Assembly: GCA_019279435.1 (NCBI GenBank)
Contig: JAAALK010000287.1
Span: 20,336,162 to 20,400,161, forward strand
DNA length: 64,000 bases
Reading direction: 5' to 3'
From: Zizania palustris
Taxonomy: Eukaryota > Streptophyta > Magnoliopsida > Poales > Poaceae
Part shown: piece by piece, positions 21,617 through 34,339 of the stretch
Numbering within the stretch: position 1 is the first letter of the stretch
Layout: each line of letters begins with the position of its first letter
The notes under the pieces: generated by a model
The model's input: only the letters and a program-made list of their open reading frames with translations
The model's database searches: none
What the model was told of the DNA's origin: nothing
Translations under genes and position numbers: made by a program

Positions 21617-24600
21617 TTATTTGCTAGATGTTCTAGCAGTCGCACCCCCAGGGCCAGGTTTTTTTTCCTTTGCCTCCTCCTTCTGAAGCTTGGACCAAGA
21701 TGACAACCAAAAACATATCAGTTTAATAAACACCAACAGCTCATCAACCACCTTATTATGGAAGCAAACATCATTCCTGCATTTCCAAATACTCCAGAAT
21801 ACAGCCGCCAAATCGACCCCAGCCAAACATTTAAAATTTTTATTCAACTTTCCAAACCAAGCACGCCAGGCGTGCTCCATATCAAAGAAAGGCCCAATAT
21901 TGAAACAGGTATAAACCATTCTCCAAATAAATCTCGCAACTGAACAATCAAAGAACAAGTGTTGCACAGATTCATCCCTACAATAGAAAACACAATTCTT
22001 AACTCCTCCTTTCCAGCCTTTCCCCAACAGGTTATCTCGGGTAAGAATTTTGTTGTTCTGAGCCAACCATAGGAAAATTTTTACTTTTAGGGGCACTTTA
22101 ATCCCTCAGATATCATTTTTTGTTTAATCAAATTCTGGGTTATTAAAGCCAAATAGAAAGAATTCACACTGAAAGTGCCTTTTTGTCAAAGACCATATTA
22201 CTGAATCACTTGTATCATTGAGAGTGACAGAACCACACTCTTTTCTCAAACTCAACCAGGACTGAAATCTAGAACATAGCAGGTCTCTTCTGAATCTCAG
22301 CGCACTCCAATTACTAACAAACACTTCAGCCACGATCACATTTTTGTTCAAGAAAGTGTTAAAAAGGTCAGGATACTTAACAGCTAGAGGCTTATCAGAA
22401 ACCCACACATCTTCCCAAAAAGAAGTTTTTTCACCATTCCCAACCTTCTTTCTGCAGAATTGTCTATAGAGAGGCTTAATTTCCATCAAAGTCCTCCAAA
22501 ACTGAGAATCACCCAACTTACAACTCAAGTGACACAAGGTTCTCCCTCTGCCATACTTGTTTCTAAGCAAAGATTGCCAAATCCCTGATTCAGTTTCAAG
22601 CTTCTACAACCATTTACCCATTAAAACAATATTCATCCAATTTAAGTCAATGACCCCTAGGCCCCCATACTCCTTAAGTCTGCAAATCACAGACCATTTT
22701 TCTAAGCGAAACTTTCTAACCCCCTTTCCTTCTTGCCAAAGCAATCTGGACCTAGACATATCCATCCTTCTGTTTACTCCTTTTGGCAATTCATAAAATG
22801 AAAGCATGTATAGAGGAATGCTACTTAAGAAGGAGTTCAACAATATCAGTCTGCCCCACATATCCATAAGCTTTCCTTTCCAACAGCTTAATATATTTTC
22901 CACCTTATTCTCACATCTTTTCCAATCTAGACTAGAAATCCTAGTTTTATTAAGTGGAAGACCGAGATACTTCAAGGGCAAATTACCCTTTTTGCAGGTA
23001 AGCACCTGACAAAACTTTTTACTCTTATCCATATCCATCCCAATGCAAAACACTTCACTCTTGTGAAAGTTGATCTTCAAACCAGACATGTGTTCAAACA
23101 AACACAGAATAAATTTTAAATTTTTGGCATGATTCAGATCATCTTGGAGCAAAAAAATTGTATCATCCGCATACTGAAGAATAGCAACACCTTCAGAAAT
23201 GTAATCCCCCCAAGCCAGTAATCAACCAACCCTGGACAGCTTTTTTGATAAGGAAAGATAAAGCATCAGCAGCAATGTTAAAAAGCAAAGGAGAGAGGGG
23301 ATCTCCCTGTCTCAGACCCCTACAAATATTGAAATAGGGGCCAACTTTATCATTGAGCTTGACACAGACCTTACCCCCATGACAGTTCTCATTACCCAAT
23401 CATTCCATTTGTGAGGATATCCTTTTGCTTCTAGCATTTGGAACAGAAAGGGTCATTTAACCTTGTCATAAGCTTTCTCAAAATCTACCTTAAACAAAAC
23501 CCCAGTAGATTTCCTAACATGTAGGGAATTCAGAATTTCATTAAGAATAGCCACTCCATCCAAAATATATCTATTCTTAATAAATGCAGTTTGAGATTTT
23601 GAAACAACATACCCAACACTTTTTTCCAACCTATTCATTAAAACCTTTGTAAGAATTTTATAGCTCACATTAAGAAGGCAGATAGGTCTAAAGTCCTTAA
23701 CATAATCAACATTTTCACTTTTAGGAACAAGAGTAACCACCCCACAATTGATTCTACTAATATCCACACTCCTAGAATAAAAATCATGGAAAACCTTAAG
23801 CAAATCAGTTTTAATCAAGCCCCAAAAATGTTTATAAAACTCAATGGGGAAGCCATCAGGACCAGGAGACTTATTGTTAGCCATACTAAACACCACCTGT
23901 CTAACTTCTTTTTCAGAGAAAGGAATAATCAAAGCAGCCTTATCAGCTTCACTAATCTGAGTCATACTATTGTCCATAATTTTCATACAGGTTCTGTCTC
24001 CTTCCCCAAATAAATTCTTATAAAAGCCAGTAACATGATCCAGAAGCTCATTTTGATCAGAAATCATAGCATTACCATCCTTCAGAGAGGAGATCCAATT
24101 TTTTCTCCTCGTCCCATTGGCCTTAGCATGGAAATATCTAGTGTTACCATGGCCCTTAAGCAAGTTTTTATCTTTGCTTCTCTGAAGCCACTTGAGATAC
24201 TATTCTCTCATCAAATCATTCAATTTAAGTTCCAAATCTTTCTTTTCCCTCATCATCAACCAGCTAAAACCCTGAACCTCTCCTCTTTTATCAATATCAT
24301 CTAATTTTTTTAGCAAATCATCTTTAGCTCTCTTATATACACCTTCCCAATTAGCATTCCAACCCCTTAGGATCTTCCTAAGGGCAGCCAACTTAGATTG
24401 CCAAACTTCAAGATTAGAGCCCTTATATCTGGAATTCATCCAAATACCTTGGACCACCTCAGCCAGGTCAGATCTACAAAACCAACTATTCTCAAATCTG
24501 AACATGGGACGAGCTGAGCATCAACACCACCCCCCAAATCAATTACGAGAGGAACATGATCTGAAAGGACCCTTTCAAGAGGAATAACCTTAGCTAGAGG

Positions 24601-25229
24601 TAAGAGACTTTCCCAATCCACTGTCATAAGAAATCTGTCCAACTTCTCAAAAGTTGGATTGGCCTGATTGTTGCACCATGTATATTTCCTTCCACACAGA
24701 GGGAGTTCCGTCAAATTATTAGTCTCAATAATAGCATTAAACAACACACTCCATTTGTTGTATCCTCCTGTTTTATTTTTTCTTTCTCCCTCCTCAGAAT
24801 GTTAAAATCACCACCGAACAAGGTTGGCTCACAACAATTATTGTAGGCCCTAGCAAAGTCAATCAGGAAGTGTTCTTTTAAAGCAAATTGAGCAACTCCA
24901 TACACCACCACCATATTCCAAATTTTTTTATCAACCATACCTTCAATTTTGACTTTCACAAAAAATTGACAAATTTCAAAATCCAACACTTTCAAATTAT
25001 CTAGATTGATTCCCACTAAAATACCCCCTGACTTCCCAGAAGCCTCAGACCATTTCCACCAAAAGTTTCTACCTCCACTTAGAGTTTTTAGGAGTCTAGG
25101 AGGAAAATCTACCTTCATAGTCTCTTGAAGGCCAATAAAATCAATTTTGTTTTTTCTACAGACATCTAAAAGATGTTTTATTTTTTTCATATTCCCCATT
25201 CCTCTAATATTCCACAGCAAACCCTTCAT
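21617..25229 (-). pseudogene. LINE ORF2: endonuclease-reverse transcriptase (broken)
   Basis: Fragments in three frames together cover the protein. The endonuclease starts at 25229 (WNIRGMG; the catalytic-type QET; GGDFNILRR) and continues after a frameshift near 24740 (TWCNNQ, LDRFLM, SDH). The reverse transcriptase (24163-23193) has NKSPGPDGFP, FRPICLLN, FKVDFEKAYD and GLRQGDPLSPLLF. The YADD catalytic box survives near 23170-23180, and the thumb region follows to 22604. The C-terminal zf-RVT-like part (22096-21617) has HLFFDC. At least five breaks separate these pieces, including a stop between the FEKAYD and GLRQGDP blocks. Confidence 0.85.
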
Positions 25230-25387
25230 ATTTTCAACTCCTTTTTTTGTTTTCTCAAATTGGTCCTCTTTGGAGTGACCTTGGTAATACCAAGGTATCT
25301 CTTATTCCTTCCCTTGCAATTTTTCCTCTTAGAACCCATCTGATTTAGAAGTTCATCGGTATTAATAAGGGAATCCTCATTCCCATT

Positions 25388-27912
25388 CTAACTCTCAACT
25401 TCTTTCAGGATATCCACAGTATCCCCCTCCTCATTGTCTACCATACACCCTTTTGTATTAGAATTACTCTGATCAGCAAGAAACAAATCCAATCTAGCCC
25501 TCTCCATTTCTTTCATCAATTCCATGTTTTGATCAATTTGATCAACAAAGCTACCCAAAGAGACACCCAAAATACTTGACAATTGAAACAAAGAAACATT
25601 GCTATCATGAATGAAAGAAGCAATAGACTCACCTTTATCCATGAAAGCATTTTGTGCTTCTTTACGTGAAGTAGCCAGTTCAAGAAACGACTTCTCCTCT
25701 TTGTTTTTCAGCTTGCCACACCTTCTCCTCTTCTCCTCCTCTAAACCTTTTTCTTTGTCAGATATCACAATTCCCATCCTTGCTGCAAAATCTATAGACT
25801 CTTGAGAATCTATGTAATCTTTACTATCCATGATATGCAGACGACCCTCATCCTCACCCGAAATGTTGTCAGTTTCATCTTTGTTGTATAAGCTATCACC
25901 AGAAACCATGGTGTTTTGGACACTAAAGGCAGAAAGGTTTTCATCATAGAGTAAGACTTTCACATTCTCAGAAGCATGATATCCCTCAGATTCCAAGTGA
26001 GCAATCTCCTCAACTTGTAGTTTCTCAGCTAACTCTGCGTCTGCCACAGAAGTGGCCTTCCCGACCAAATCATCCCCAGAACTATGATCCTTTTGTTTCC
26101 CCTCAGTTTGCGTCTCAGAAACATCTACTTTACCAGCAAGAGAGCTAGGATGTAAATCCCCCTTACCAATGTTCCTCTTTTTAACAAGGGATTTAGAAGA
26201 GGAACCTCCATTATCCCCCCTCTCAATCTCCAATTGCCTCTTGCCCTTCTCTTTAGTCTGAAACCACCCTACTTTCACCACCTCATCCAGAGAGAAAACC
26301 ACCTCATACATGAAAAGTTTAGGAGAAGTAAGCACCAAAGACATTGGAAGAACAAATGTGTTCATCATGCCAACCCTGATTCTTATCACATCTTTATTCC
26401 TCACCGACTCCATATCCACATCAAGCACAATACCAAGATTAGAACCAACTTCACAAAGAGAAAGATAGCTCTTCATCGAGTTAGGCAATCCTGTCACCAC
26501 CACCCACACTTCATGCAGCTTTCCAGTAGCCATAGCTTCATGAGTCCATTCCCTCACCTTGACCCTCACATTGGTGCCTTTTAGGGTGAATTCCTCGAAG
26601 TTAGATATCTCCTCTAGTCTCATTTTAGAGGGGAATCAGATCTAAAATGTCCTATTGCCCATGTCTTTGGACCTCCAAACCCAGTTCCACTTAAACTGCT
26701 AGAAAAAACCCTCATCAATCTGTTTTTCCGTTAGTTTTTTACCTTCCTCCACCGACACCAATGCCATGAGATTAACATGTTCTTTATTGAAAGGATCCTT
26801 AGCATTCTGTATGAAGATACATCCAGACCATCAGCTCCACAGCCCACTAATTTCGCCACGGGTTTAGGTTGTTTATCCAAAAAACAATCAGCAGTACGAT
26901 GAGAGTGCTTCCCACAGATCACATAGTAGAGATTCACCTTACAATATTTAGCAATATGACCCCCTCCTTTGCATCTCAAACAAACAATATTTCCTGGAAT
27001 CACCCTTTTCCCCTCTTCACGAGACGAATCATATCTATCAATAACTTGATCAGATTTTACCTGAGTATTTGTTTCCACAGTCTCACCACAAGAAACTTGG
27101 GATGCAGCCCTCTCCCAGTTTGTAGCCGAATCAGCCCCAACCTCTTTTGCTGCCCCTGTTTGCCCTAATTCCACCGCTCCTGATCCCCCTCCTGGATTGG
27201 AAGGACCCCCAGCATCTTGTGCTTTCACCGGACGAAAGGAAGGCTGATTCCTGCCACCTGACCCACCCGCTCTCCAAGTATTTGAAGGGCGGTGAGGGGG
27301 GCGAGGACACCAAGATCTGGAGCCCCAATCTGCCATCGAACCCACCGCCACCACCTGAGCAAAACTTCGGTGACCAGCAACCGGGGACACCACCTTCTCG
27401 CCCTCACCTTTCAGCCTTGGCCACCGCCTCTCCCAATCTTGATCAGGGGATGAACGAAGGTGAGCAAGGCTATTCAAAATGCCGGAGGAAACAGAACTAC
27501 AGGGAGAAGAAACAAGTGCGCCACCACCAGGAATCGGAAGCGGCGAAGGACGAGGAACCCTAGACTCAACAAATTGAGCCTCGCGCCCCCGCCTGCCGCC
27601 CCCAAAATCCAACCCCTCAACGTCGCAAGCAATTCTTCCACCCAGCAAAGGCCCAGCCCCCTTGAAACCCTCGGAAGGCCCCTCACCACAACCCCCAAGA
27701 CGACAAGAAACAAGCAGAGGTCCAGCCCCCTTACCATCAAGCGTAGAGACATCCACTGTCGGCCCAAACCCCTTACCAGGCCGAGCCGAGCCTCTAGAGA
27801 AACCCCCCTTCTTACCACGGTCGACCACGAACGAGCCCTCTCGATGTTGTGGTTCTGATTGGCGAGCCGTCGAGAGAATCGCCTTCCCGACCGCCGAAGT
27901 CGACGCAGACAT
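25388..27912 (-). pseudogene. LINE ORF1: nucleic-acid-binding protein (broken)
   Basis: The upstream half (27912-26731) has a Gly/Ser/Arg-rich N-terminus, then one zinc knuckle CLRCKGGGHIAKYC. A second knuckle, VICGKHSHRTADC, has lost its first cysteine (Tyr at the expected place). A frame change near 26700 leads into 26623-25388. That part holds the DUF4283-like stretch with VWVVVTGLP and an acidic, Glu/Lys-rich tail. In L1 elements ORF1 packages the RNA. The start ATG at 27912 lies about 30 bp from the element's 5' end. Confidence 0.7.
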
Positions 27913-28602
27913 CCCCCCTCTTAGGGTGTTAGATCGAGTAGCGTTCTCAATTTCATACCCGACGGTAAACGGGTATGGGTATGGGCATCAGCTACCCATA
28001 CTCATTTACCCATTTAACCGATTATTTTAAATATAAAAACAAATCCCCAACCGTAACTTATATCTTATCCCTTCTCTTTTCTCCCTTCACTCCCACCCCA
28101 GCCGCCACAACCTCACAAATTCACAACCCTCACAGATCTGCAAGCTACAACATTACAACTCCAACGCCTAGGCAATCTCAAACCGACATCATGTGCACCT
28201 CCCTGTGTCGGTGTCCCGTGCGTGCCCTGAGCACGGCACGACGCCGCCCTGAGTGTTGTACAGTTATTCCTTGCGTCGATCTCGCTACTACGCGATGCCG
28301 CCCCTCCCTGCGTCATCGCGAGCTCCACTCCCTACGTTGAGCCACCGACCTTGCCACTCCGACCAGTCCTCCCGTCAGACCTCTCCTTCCCCGCCCCCTC
28401 ACACTGGTTCCGACGGAGTGTGGCCCCCTCCTCCTTGAGTCCATTTTCTCTCTTCACGACTGTTCATGGGTAAATGGGTATACCCACGGGTATACATCGC
28501 CCGCGGGCGATGGGTATGGGCACGAGTTTGTACCCATCGGGTAAATGGGTACGTGTATAAGTACACACTACCTAAACCTGTCAAACCCGATTGCCATCCC
28601 TA

Positions 28603-29796
28603 CCTACCATATGCGAAGCCCGTACGCATAGGCTCTTTCCTCTACCTTGACCGTTGGATGGGGATCCAACGGTCCACTCCCTCATGTTTTTCAGCATTGT
28701 AGCTAGAGACCGGTGGCACGCATGGCTGCAACGTAGTTAAAGGGAAGATCTAGAAAACTCTTGTTCATACGAGCGCCACACAGTTTATAATTCCAGGGTT
28801 AAAGTTCATGTTCATGGGTTCAGTTAAGCCCGAAACAGCGATTACCACGGTAATTAACTTAGCGATAACCGTTCTAAACCGATCGTTTTTTTCAAAATTT
28901 GAATTTAAACACCGTTGGTTATTAACGTCGGTTACCAAACAGTTTGGCATTGATAACTGGTCGGTTAGCCGTGTTAACCCACTAATTCACATAGGAAATT
29001 TTTTATTATTTTGTTAAATTAAATGGTAGAGAACTACTCATTTAGTAATATTTTTTGGAAAAAAAATAAAAAACGAAAACAATTAGCATCTATTGGGCTA
29101 ACCCATTTTCCCTATTTTCTTTTTATTGATATTGCACTCTGAAACTATTTTACATTTAAATATTTTTAAAAAATCACAAAAAACATAATAAACCATCTAG
29201 TATTTATAGGATTTTTTTCTAATTTTTTTAAAAAAGTCTAAATTGAAATTTGAACCAAATTGGTCTGCGGCGAGCTACTGGTAGCGACATGCTTACCATG
29301 TCCGGACTCTGGAGAGCTTGATGAACACTAGTGGCAATAATATGGCTAGCTAGTAGAATTGATGAGAAAGATAAAATTTTAATAGAGAAAAATGATTGTT
29401 TTTGATTCTAACTTTGATCTTCATTTAAAATTTTCTAATTTAATCATTTGCCATATTTATCCATTTTAACTACTTATAATTGTGTTTACTTATTTTAGGT
29501 AATCCCAAAAGACAAATTTAGTCTCATTTTCAAATAATATCAGCCTGCATCTTCCTGGTAGGAGAGTATTTGAACTCCCTGCCTCCCAACGCCTGGACTT
29601 CCCGGCAGCCACCACCTGACCGTCGTCTCCACGATCGGCTCAGGTCGCCAGCCGGAAAGGGCGATTGTGCACGGGAGCGATGGTGACGATGTGTGGTCGA
29701 GCGTGGAGAGATGACTACGGCTTGGTGATGAAAGGATCGATAAAAGATTCTATGGGGATACCCCTTCCATGAAGATGCTGCCGAGTAGATGTCAGC
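28603..29796. other. Intergenic DNA, nothing recognised
   Basis: A GGTAACCG/CGGTTA-rich block near 28820-28980 has the look of a transposon end, but no boundaries could be fixed. The rest is AT-rich with no supported gene. Confidence 0.35.
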
Positions 29797-30494
29797 AAAT
29801 AAATTCTATGGGAGAGGGCCTCAAATTCTCTCCCGTTAGATTCTTCCCTGATGCTACGATGCTACACGTGGAAGAGATGGGAAAGTGACGAAATAGATGC
29901 AGTGAGGCTGCTAGAGCACAGTGGGCGAGATAGTCGAAGCAGGCGACGTGGCTGGCGTGGGGTCAGAGTGGGTACGATGCCAATGATGTAGGGCAGAGTA
30001 GTGTCGTGACGGAGGAGGCAGGGCACGGGGTGAAGGTTGCGCTGCTCATCATGTATGGCGGTGGGGGCGGCGTGTGGTGGCCGACGGAGCCACCACGTTG
30101 GGGGCGGCGCGGGGTGGACGGTGGAGCGACATTGTCGAGGAGCGACATGGCTGGCGGCTAGGGCAACGTGGGGTGGCCTCAATGGCACTTCCACGTCACT
30201 GCTCATGGTCGAATGACCTCCCACCTGCACTGACATTTGTCAACGTCGTCGATCACTAGAGAATAGGGTGGTCACCGCTGTTGGAGCTCCACGGCCTCGC
30301 ACCGCCCAAGCCCCATGGCCTGGAGTCGACGATGTCGCGTCGGAACCACACCGCCTACTCCGACTGCCCCGCCCACCGCACACCGACCGTATCACTGCAT
30401 CTACTCCATCGCTTTCCCCTCTCTTCCATGTGGCAGCACCTAGGAGAGAGCCTCATGGGAGGGGATTTGAGGCCCTCCCCCATAGAATTTATTT
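29797..30494. repeat. Long inverted-repeat element
   Basis: The 38-bp arms at 29797-29834 and 30457-30494 (outer sequence AAATAAATTCTATGGGAG) are near-perfect inverted copies. Weaker complementarity continues inward on both sides (about 29860-29960 against 30330-30430, around ATAGATGCAGTGA). The GC-rich centre includes CGACGTGGCTGGCGTGG-like minisatellite words. It probably is a foldback or long-TIR transposon. Confidence 0.55.
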
Positions 30495-30957
30495 CTAAGA
30501 GGTGAGAGATCGACAGAACAGATAAAGTCGAGGTGGAAAGACCAGAGAACGATGGACAACATGGCTAGCGTGGGTCCAATGGTGGCGCCATGGGATGATG
30601 CACGACTGGAGTGGGTCAGGCATTGGTGGCATGGAGGCATGGTCGTAAGGAGGCTGGAGTGCAGTGGTGCGGGTCTGATGTTGACGACGAAGACGTGGTC
30701 GGAGCATCCAGATCTATGAGGTGATGCACCTTGACGCATTGACCTCACGCCCGTGATGCCAACATTGGACTCACGCTAACCATTGCCTCCTACCGCTTGC
30801 CATGGTGCTGCTCTGCCCCGCACTACTAGTGTCAGAGATTTTTTAATAATAGTTTTTTGAAAAAAACAATTGTGTATAGCCGATTTGAAAATTTTCAAAA
30901 ATAGGTATCAGTCGGTCAACCATCAGCCGAACCAAGCACTATCTAAATAAGTTTGAG
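30495..30957. other. GC-rich minisatellite-like DNA and a transposon end
   Basis: No gene is supported here. From 30833 to 30945 the sequence is an inverted copy of 36322-36445, so it may be one terminus of an element that contains the Copia insertion. Confidence 0.35.
30833..30945 (+). repeat. Inverted copy (left) flanking the Copia element
   Basis: TTTTTTAATAATAG...GATTTGAAAATTTTCAAAAATAGGTATCAGTCGGTCAACCATC recurs in reverse complement at 36322-36445, beyond the right end of the Copia element. The two copies may be the terminal inverted repeats of one element of about 5.6 kb. Confidence 0.5.
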
Positions 30958-33686
30958 AGCCACTAAAAAGTGTTCCAGATCCCATTGAACCACAATAGGA
31001 TATGCAAGGGTTTGCAGAACCTGTTGTTGAGACACAAGCCACAGAGAGGTCCAGGAGGGTGAGTCACGAACCGGAGCGGTTCATGTTTTTAATGACCGAG
31101 CAGTGCGACGTGTTGTTGTTGGACAACAACAAACCCAAGACCTATGTGGAAGCAGTGATGGGACCAGACTCTGAGAAATTGCTTGGAGCCATTAAATCCG
31201 AATTAAGAGTCCATGCGAGAAAACCAAGTTTGGACAATTGGTAAATGGATCTTTAAGAAAAAGATAAACGTTGATAGAAATGTTTACATCTATAAAGCAC
31301 AATTGGTGGAGAAAGGTTATAGACATATTCAAGGTGTTGATTATGATGAAACATTTTCGTCCGTCATAATGTTTAAGTCTATCCGAATCATCCTAGCAAT
31401 TGCCGCATTGTATGACTATGAGATATGGCAAATGGATGTCAAGACAGTTTTTCTGAATGGAAACCTAAGTGAGGATGTGTACATGACATAACATGAAGGT
31501 CTTGATGATCTAGAAAATGCTGGGAAAGTTTGTAAGATGCAGAAGTCCATTTATGGGATGAAGCAAGCTTCTCGAAGTTGGAATCTTCGTTTTGATGAGG
31601 TAGTCAAAGGGTTTGGTTTCATCAAGAATGAAGAAGAGCCTTGTGTTTATAAGAAGACTAGTGGGAGCTCACTTGTATTTCTAGTCTTATATGTGGATGC
31701 ATATTGTTGATAGGAAATGACATTCCTTTGTTGAATGTTGTCAAGACTTCATTGAAAAATAGTTTCTCAATGAAAGATCTTGGAGAGACAACATACATTT
31801 TGGGCATAAAGATATATAGAGATAGATTAAAGCGGCTAATTGGATTAAGCAAGAGTATATACATTGACAAGGTTTTGAAACAGTTCAAAATGGAGAATTC
31901 CAAGAAGGGTTTTCTACTAATGTCACGTGGTATTTCTCTCAGTAAGACTCAGTGTGCTTCGACACCTAATGAGCTAGAGAAAATGAGTGTGATCCCATAT
32001 GCTTCCGTGATCGGGTCCATCATGTATGCCACGCTATATACATGCCCAAATGTCTCCTATGTTCTAAGTGTTATGAGCAGATTCCAGTCAAACCCGGGTG
32101 AAAGTTACTAGGTGGTAGTAAAAAGTATCCCCAAGTACTTGAGAAGGACTGAGGATATGTTCCTAGTTTACGGTGGTGAAGATATCTCATTGTAAGTGGT
32201 TACAATGATGCTAGCTTTCAGACCGCCAAGAATGATTCTCGATCGCAATCTGGATTTGAGTTCTGCCTCAATGGTGGCGCAGTAAGTTGGAAGAGTTCCA
32301 AGCAAGAGACGATAGCCAATTCTACGACAGAAACTGAGTATATTGTAGCTTCGAAAGCTACGAAGGAGGTTGTTTGGATTAGAAAGTTTGTGAGAAACCA
32401 AGGGTTGGTTTTGGAGTCTGTGATGAGTGATTGAAATATTTTACCCTCTGATTTGAAGGGGTCCCTCCGAAGGGGTTCGGAGGCTGTTTCACCGAAGGGT
32501 TCGGTGGGCTCTGGTTGCTGCAGCTGTTGCAGCGGAGTGTGCCTATCGGAGGGGTCCGATAGTACACGATGACTGGGTTGTACCGAAGGGTTCGGTATTT
32601 TGGGCGGTACACCGGAGTGTGTATAGGAGGTTGCTTACCCGGAGAGGTCTCCGGGGTACTGGATACACTTGTCTGTTTGTCTGTGGTGCGCAGGTGACTT
32701 CAGAGGCGATGGACGGTTCGTAGCAAGTGAACCTGGGTCAAGCGGGAGGCTTGATGCCAGGGGAGCAGGGAGCTCTATCACGAAGGCTGCGAAGGGGTCG
32801 AGGTCGGACCTCGGGTCGAGGTGCGCCAGGAGAAGGCAGTAAGTGTGGAACCTGGCTCCGGGTGAAGGTACTCTGAGACGAAGTCCTCGGAGGCGAGGCA
32901 CTTCGAAGGGTACTCCGAATGGAGTGACTTCGGAGTATGGTGGATCAAGTCCTCAGCAATGAGGCAAGGTGTTCGAAGTATGCTCTGGAGGGAGACACTC
33001 GAAGGTATACCCGACGAAGGTCTCAGAAGTCGAGGTGCATCGAAGGCATGATCCGGGTGAGGATCGTCGAGGAGTGTGCTCGGGGAGAGACACTGCGATG
33101 AAGTGCTCATGGAATGCTTCATGCGGAGGCCTTGGACGAAGGAGGGACTTCGAAGGGTGGTACTCCGAAGGTGGGGCTTCGGAGTGAAGCAGGCTTCGAA
33201 GTGAGGGTGGCTCCGGAGCAAAGCTGGCTCCGGAGCGAAGCTGGCTCCGGAGTGAGGCTGACTTGAGGTACTTCGGCCTTGCATGGCTTCGGTACATGGA
33301 CTGACGGAGTTCGAGCTGGGAGAAGCTGCGAAGCCGTGGTGGTCCACTCCGAAGGTGTTGGTGCGAAGGCCCAAGGGCTTTGACGTCTTCGGCTCAAAAC
33401 CGTCACTGTATCGAAGGCTGACTTCGGTGAAGCGAAGGCTGTCAGGCTTAAGGCTTCTCACCAAAGATACCGCACCCCTCGCGTGCAAAGGGGGCTTCAG
33501 AAGGGTCCAAAATTGCAAAGGCTGACAGCGTCTGCTCTGCAAAAGCTGGTGTTGTCCCCTCTGCGAAGCTGACAAAAGAAGCCTCCAAATAAAGTAGACT
33601 ACCAGTTGTACCCCCCTGTTCTGATGAGACAAAACCGGTGTAAACCCTAGGGGTAAAGTAGTCTATTCACAGGGCTGAATAGTGCC

Positions 33687-33694
33687 TATAAATA
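33687..33694 (+). promoter_or_regulatory. TATA box of the solo LTR
   Basis: TATAAATA within GTGCCTATAAATAGTGG is the probable LTR promoter. It lies 870 bp from the LTR 3' end. Confidence 0.5.
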
Positions 33695-34137
33695 GTGGAG
33701 GCTGGCTAGGTCACATCAACACTTTGAGCATTCATTTTTGAGCTCCTGTGCTAGCCGCCACATACTCTTGTGTTCATCCTGTGAGTTCATTTTGTGTTCC
33801 CTGTTCAAGCAATGAAGCTTTGATTCTATTTCCTTTTACTGCTTGAACTTGTATGCGTACATCACTGCATGCTTTGATTTCTCTGTGTATCATTTTCTTG
33901 TGAGTTCTCTGGAGAGGTGTGTGAGACGTCTGTCTGGGTGAAGTGTGTTTTTCAGTGTTTGTTCGCTCTGTGTAAACTAGAGGCTAGGCCTCTCTGATTA
34001 CTAGCGAAGCACTGTCTCTGTGCTAAATCGAAGCCCGTTTTCTTCCCTTGTCGATGTCCTCGGCGAAGTCTGTTCAGTGTGCGTTTAGACCTTCGAAGTA
34101 CGAAGCCTAGCACCAGTTGCCGTCGTTGAGTATTTGG

Positions 34138-34339
34138 TCGAAGTCCGCATAGGGAAGTCTACTCTTGCGAAGGGTGTAGTGTGAAGCCTGCTCGAAGGCA
34201 CCCAGTGTGCGAAGCCTGCACTGCCTTAGCAGAACAGATCGAAGTCCTTAGAGGGAAGTCCGCTCTTGCGAAGGGTGAAGTGCGAAGCCTGCTCGAAGGC
34301 ACCCTGTGTGCGGAGCCTGCACTGACTTAGCAGAGCTGA
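34138..34339 (+). repeat. Two-copy tandem repeat, period 101 bp, in the solo LTR
   Basis: Units 34138-34238 and 34239-34339 both begin TCGAAGTCC and share GGGAAGTC, CTCTTGCGAAGGGTG, GAAGCCTGCTCGAAGGCACC and CTTAGCAGA blocks. They differ at scattered positions. Confidence 0.7.

Larger units (their letters stand above)
21252..27943 (-). mobile_element. L1-clade LINE, near full length but degenerate
   Basis: The element is bounded by a perfect 13-bp duplication TTCTCAATTTCAT (21239-21251 and 27944-27956), and the minus-strand 3' end is an A-rich tail against 21252. Two gene regions occur in the usual order. ORF1 is a zinc-knuckle/DUF4283-like protein. ORF2 has an AP endonuclease, a reverse transcriptase and a C-terminal zf-RVT region. 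Several stops and frameshifts break both, so it is not autonomous now. The intact target duplication and nearly complete length (6.7 kb) show a single insertion without major truncation. Confidence 0.85.
21172..28602. mobile_element. hAT-like element split by a LINE
   Basis: The left end (GTAGCGATAGCAATTGTACCCGA) and the right end read inward (GTAGGGATGGCAATCGGGTTTG) are imperfect inverted repeats resembling the TAGGGATGGCAA ends common in grasses. Both ends lead into ACCCGNGGGTA-type repeats (21190-21225 and 28465-28560). The LINE occupies 21252-27943. Without it the element would be about 0.7 kb. No convincing 8-bp target duplication was found. Confidence 0.45.

Noticed and set aside
27147..27858. 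Open frames of 132-138 codons on the plus strand
   Set aside because: They are antisense shadows of the LINE ORF1, whose zinc knuckle defines the coding strand.
32778..33632. 284-codon minus-strand open frame
   Set aside because: It lies wholly inside the solo LTR, on its antisense strand. Its composition follows the TTCGGAG/CTTCGAA repeat words, and it has no recognisable domain.
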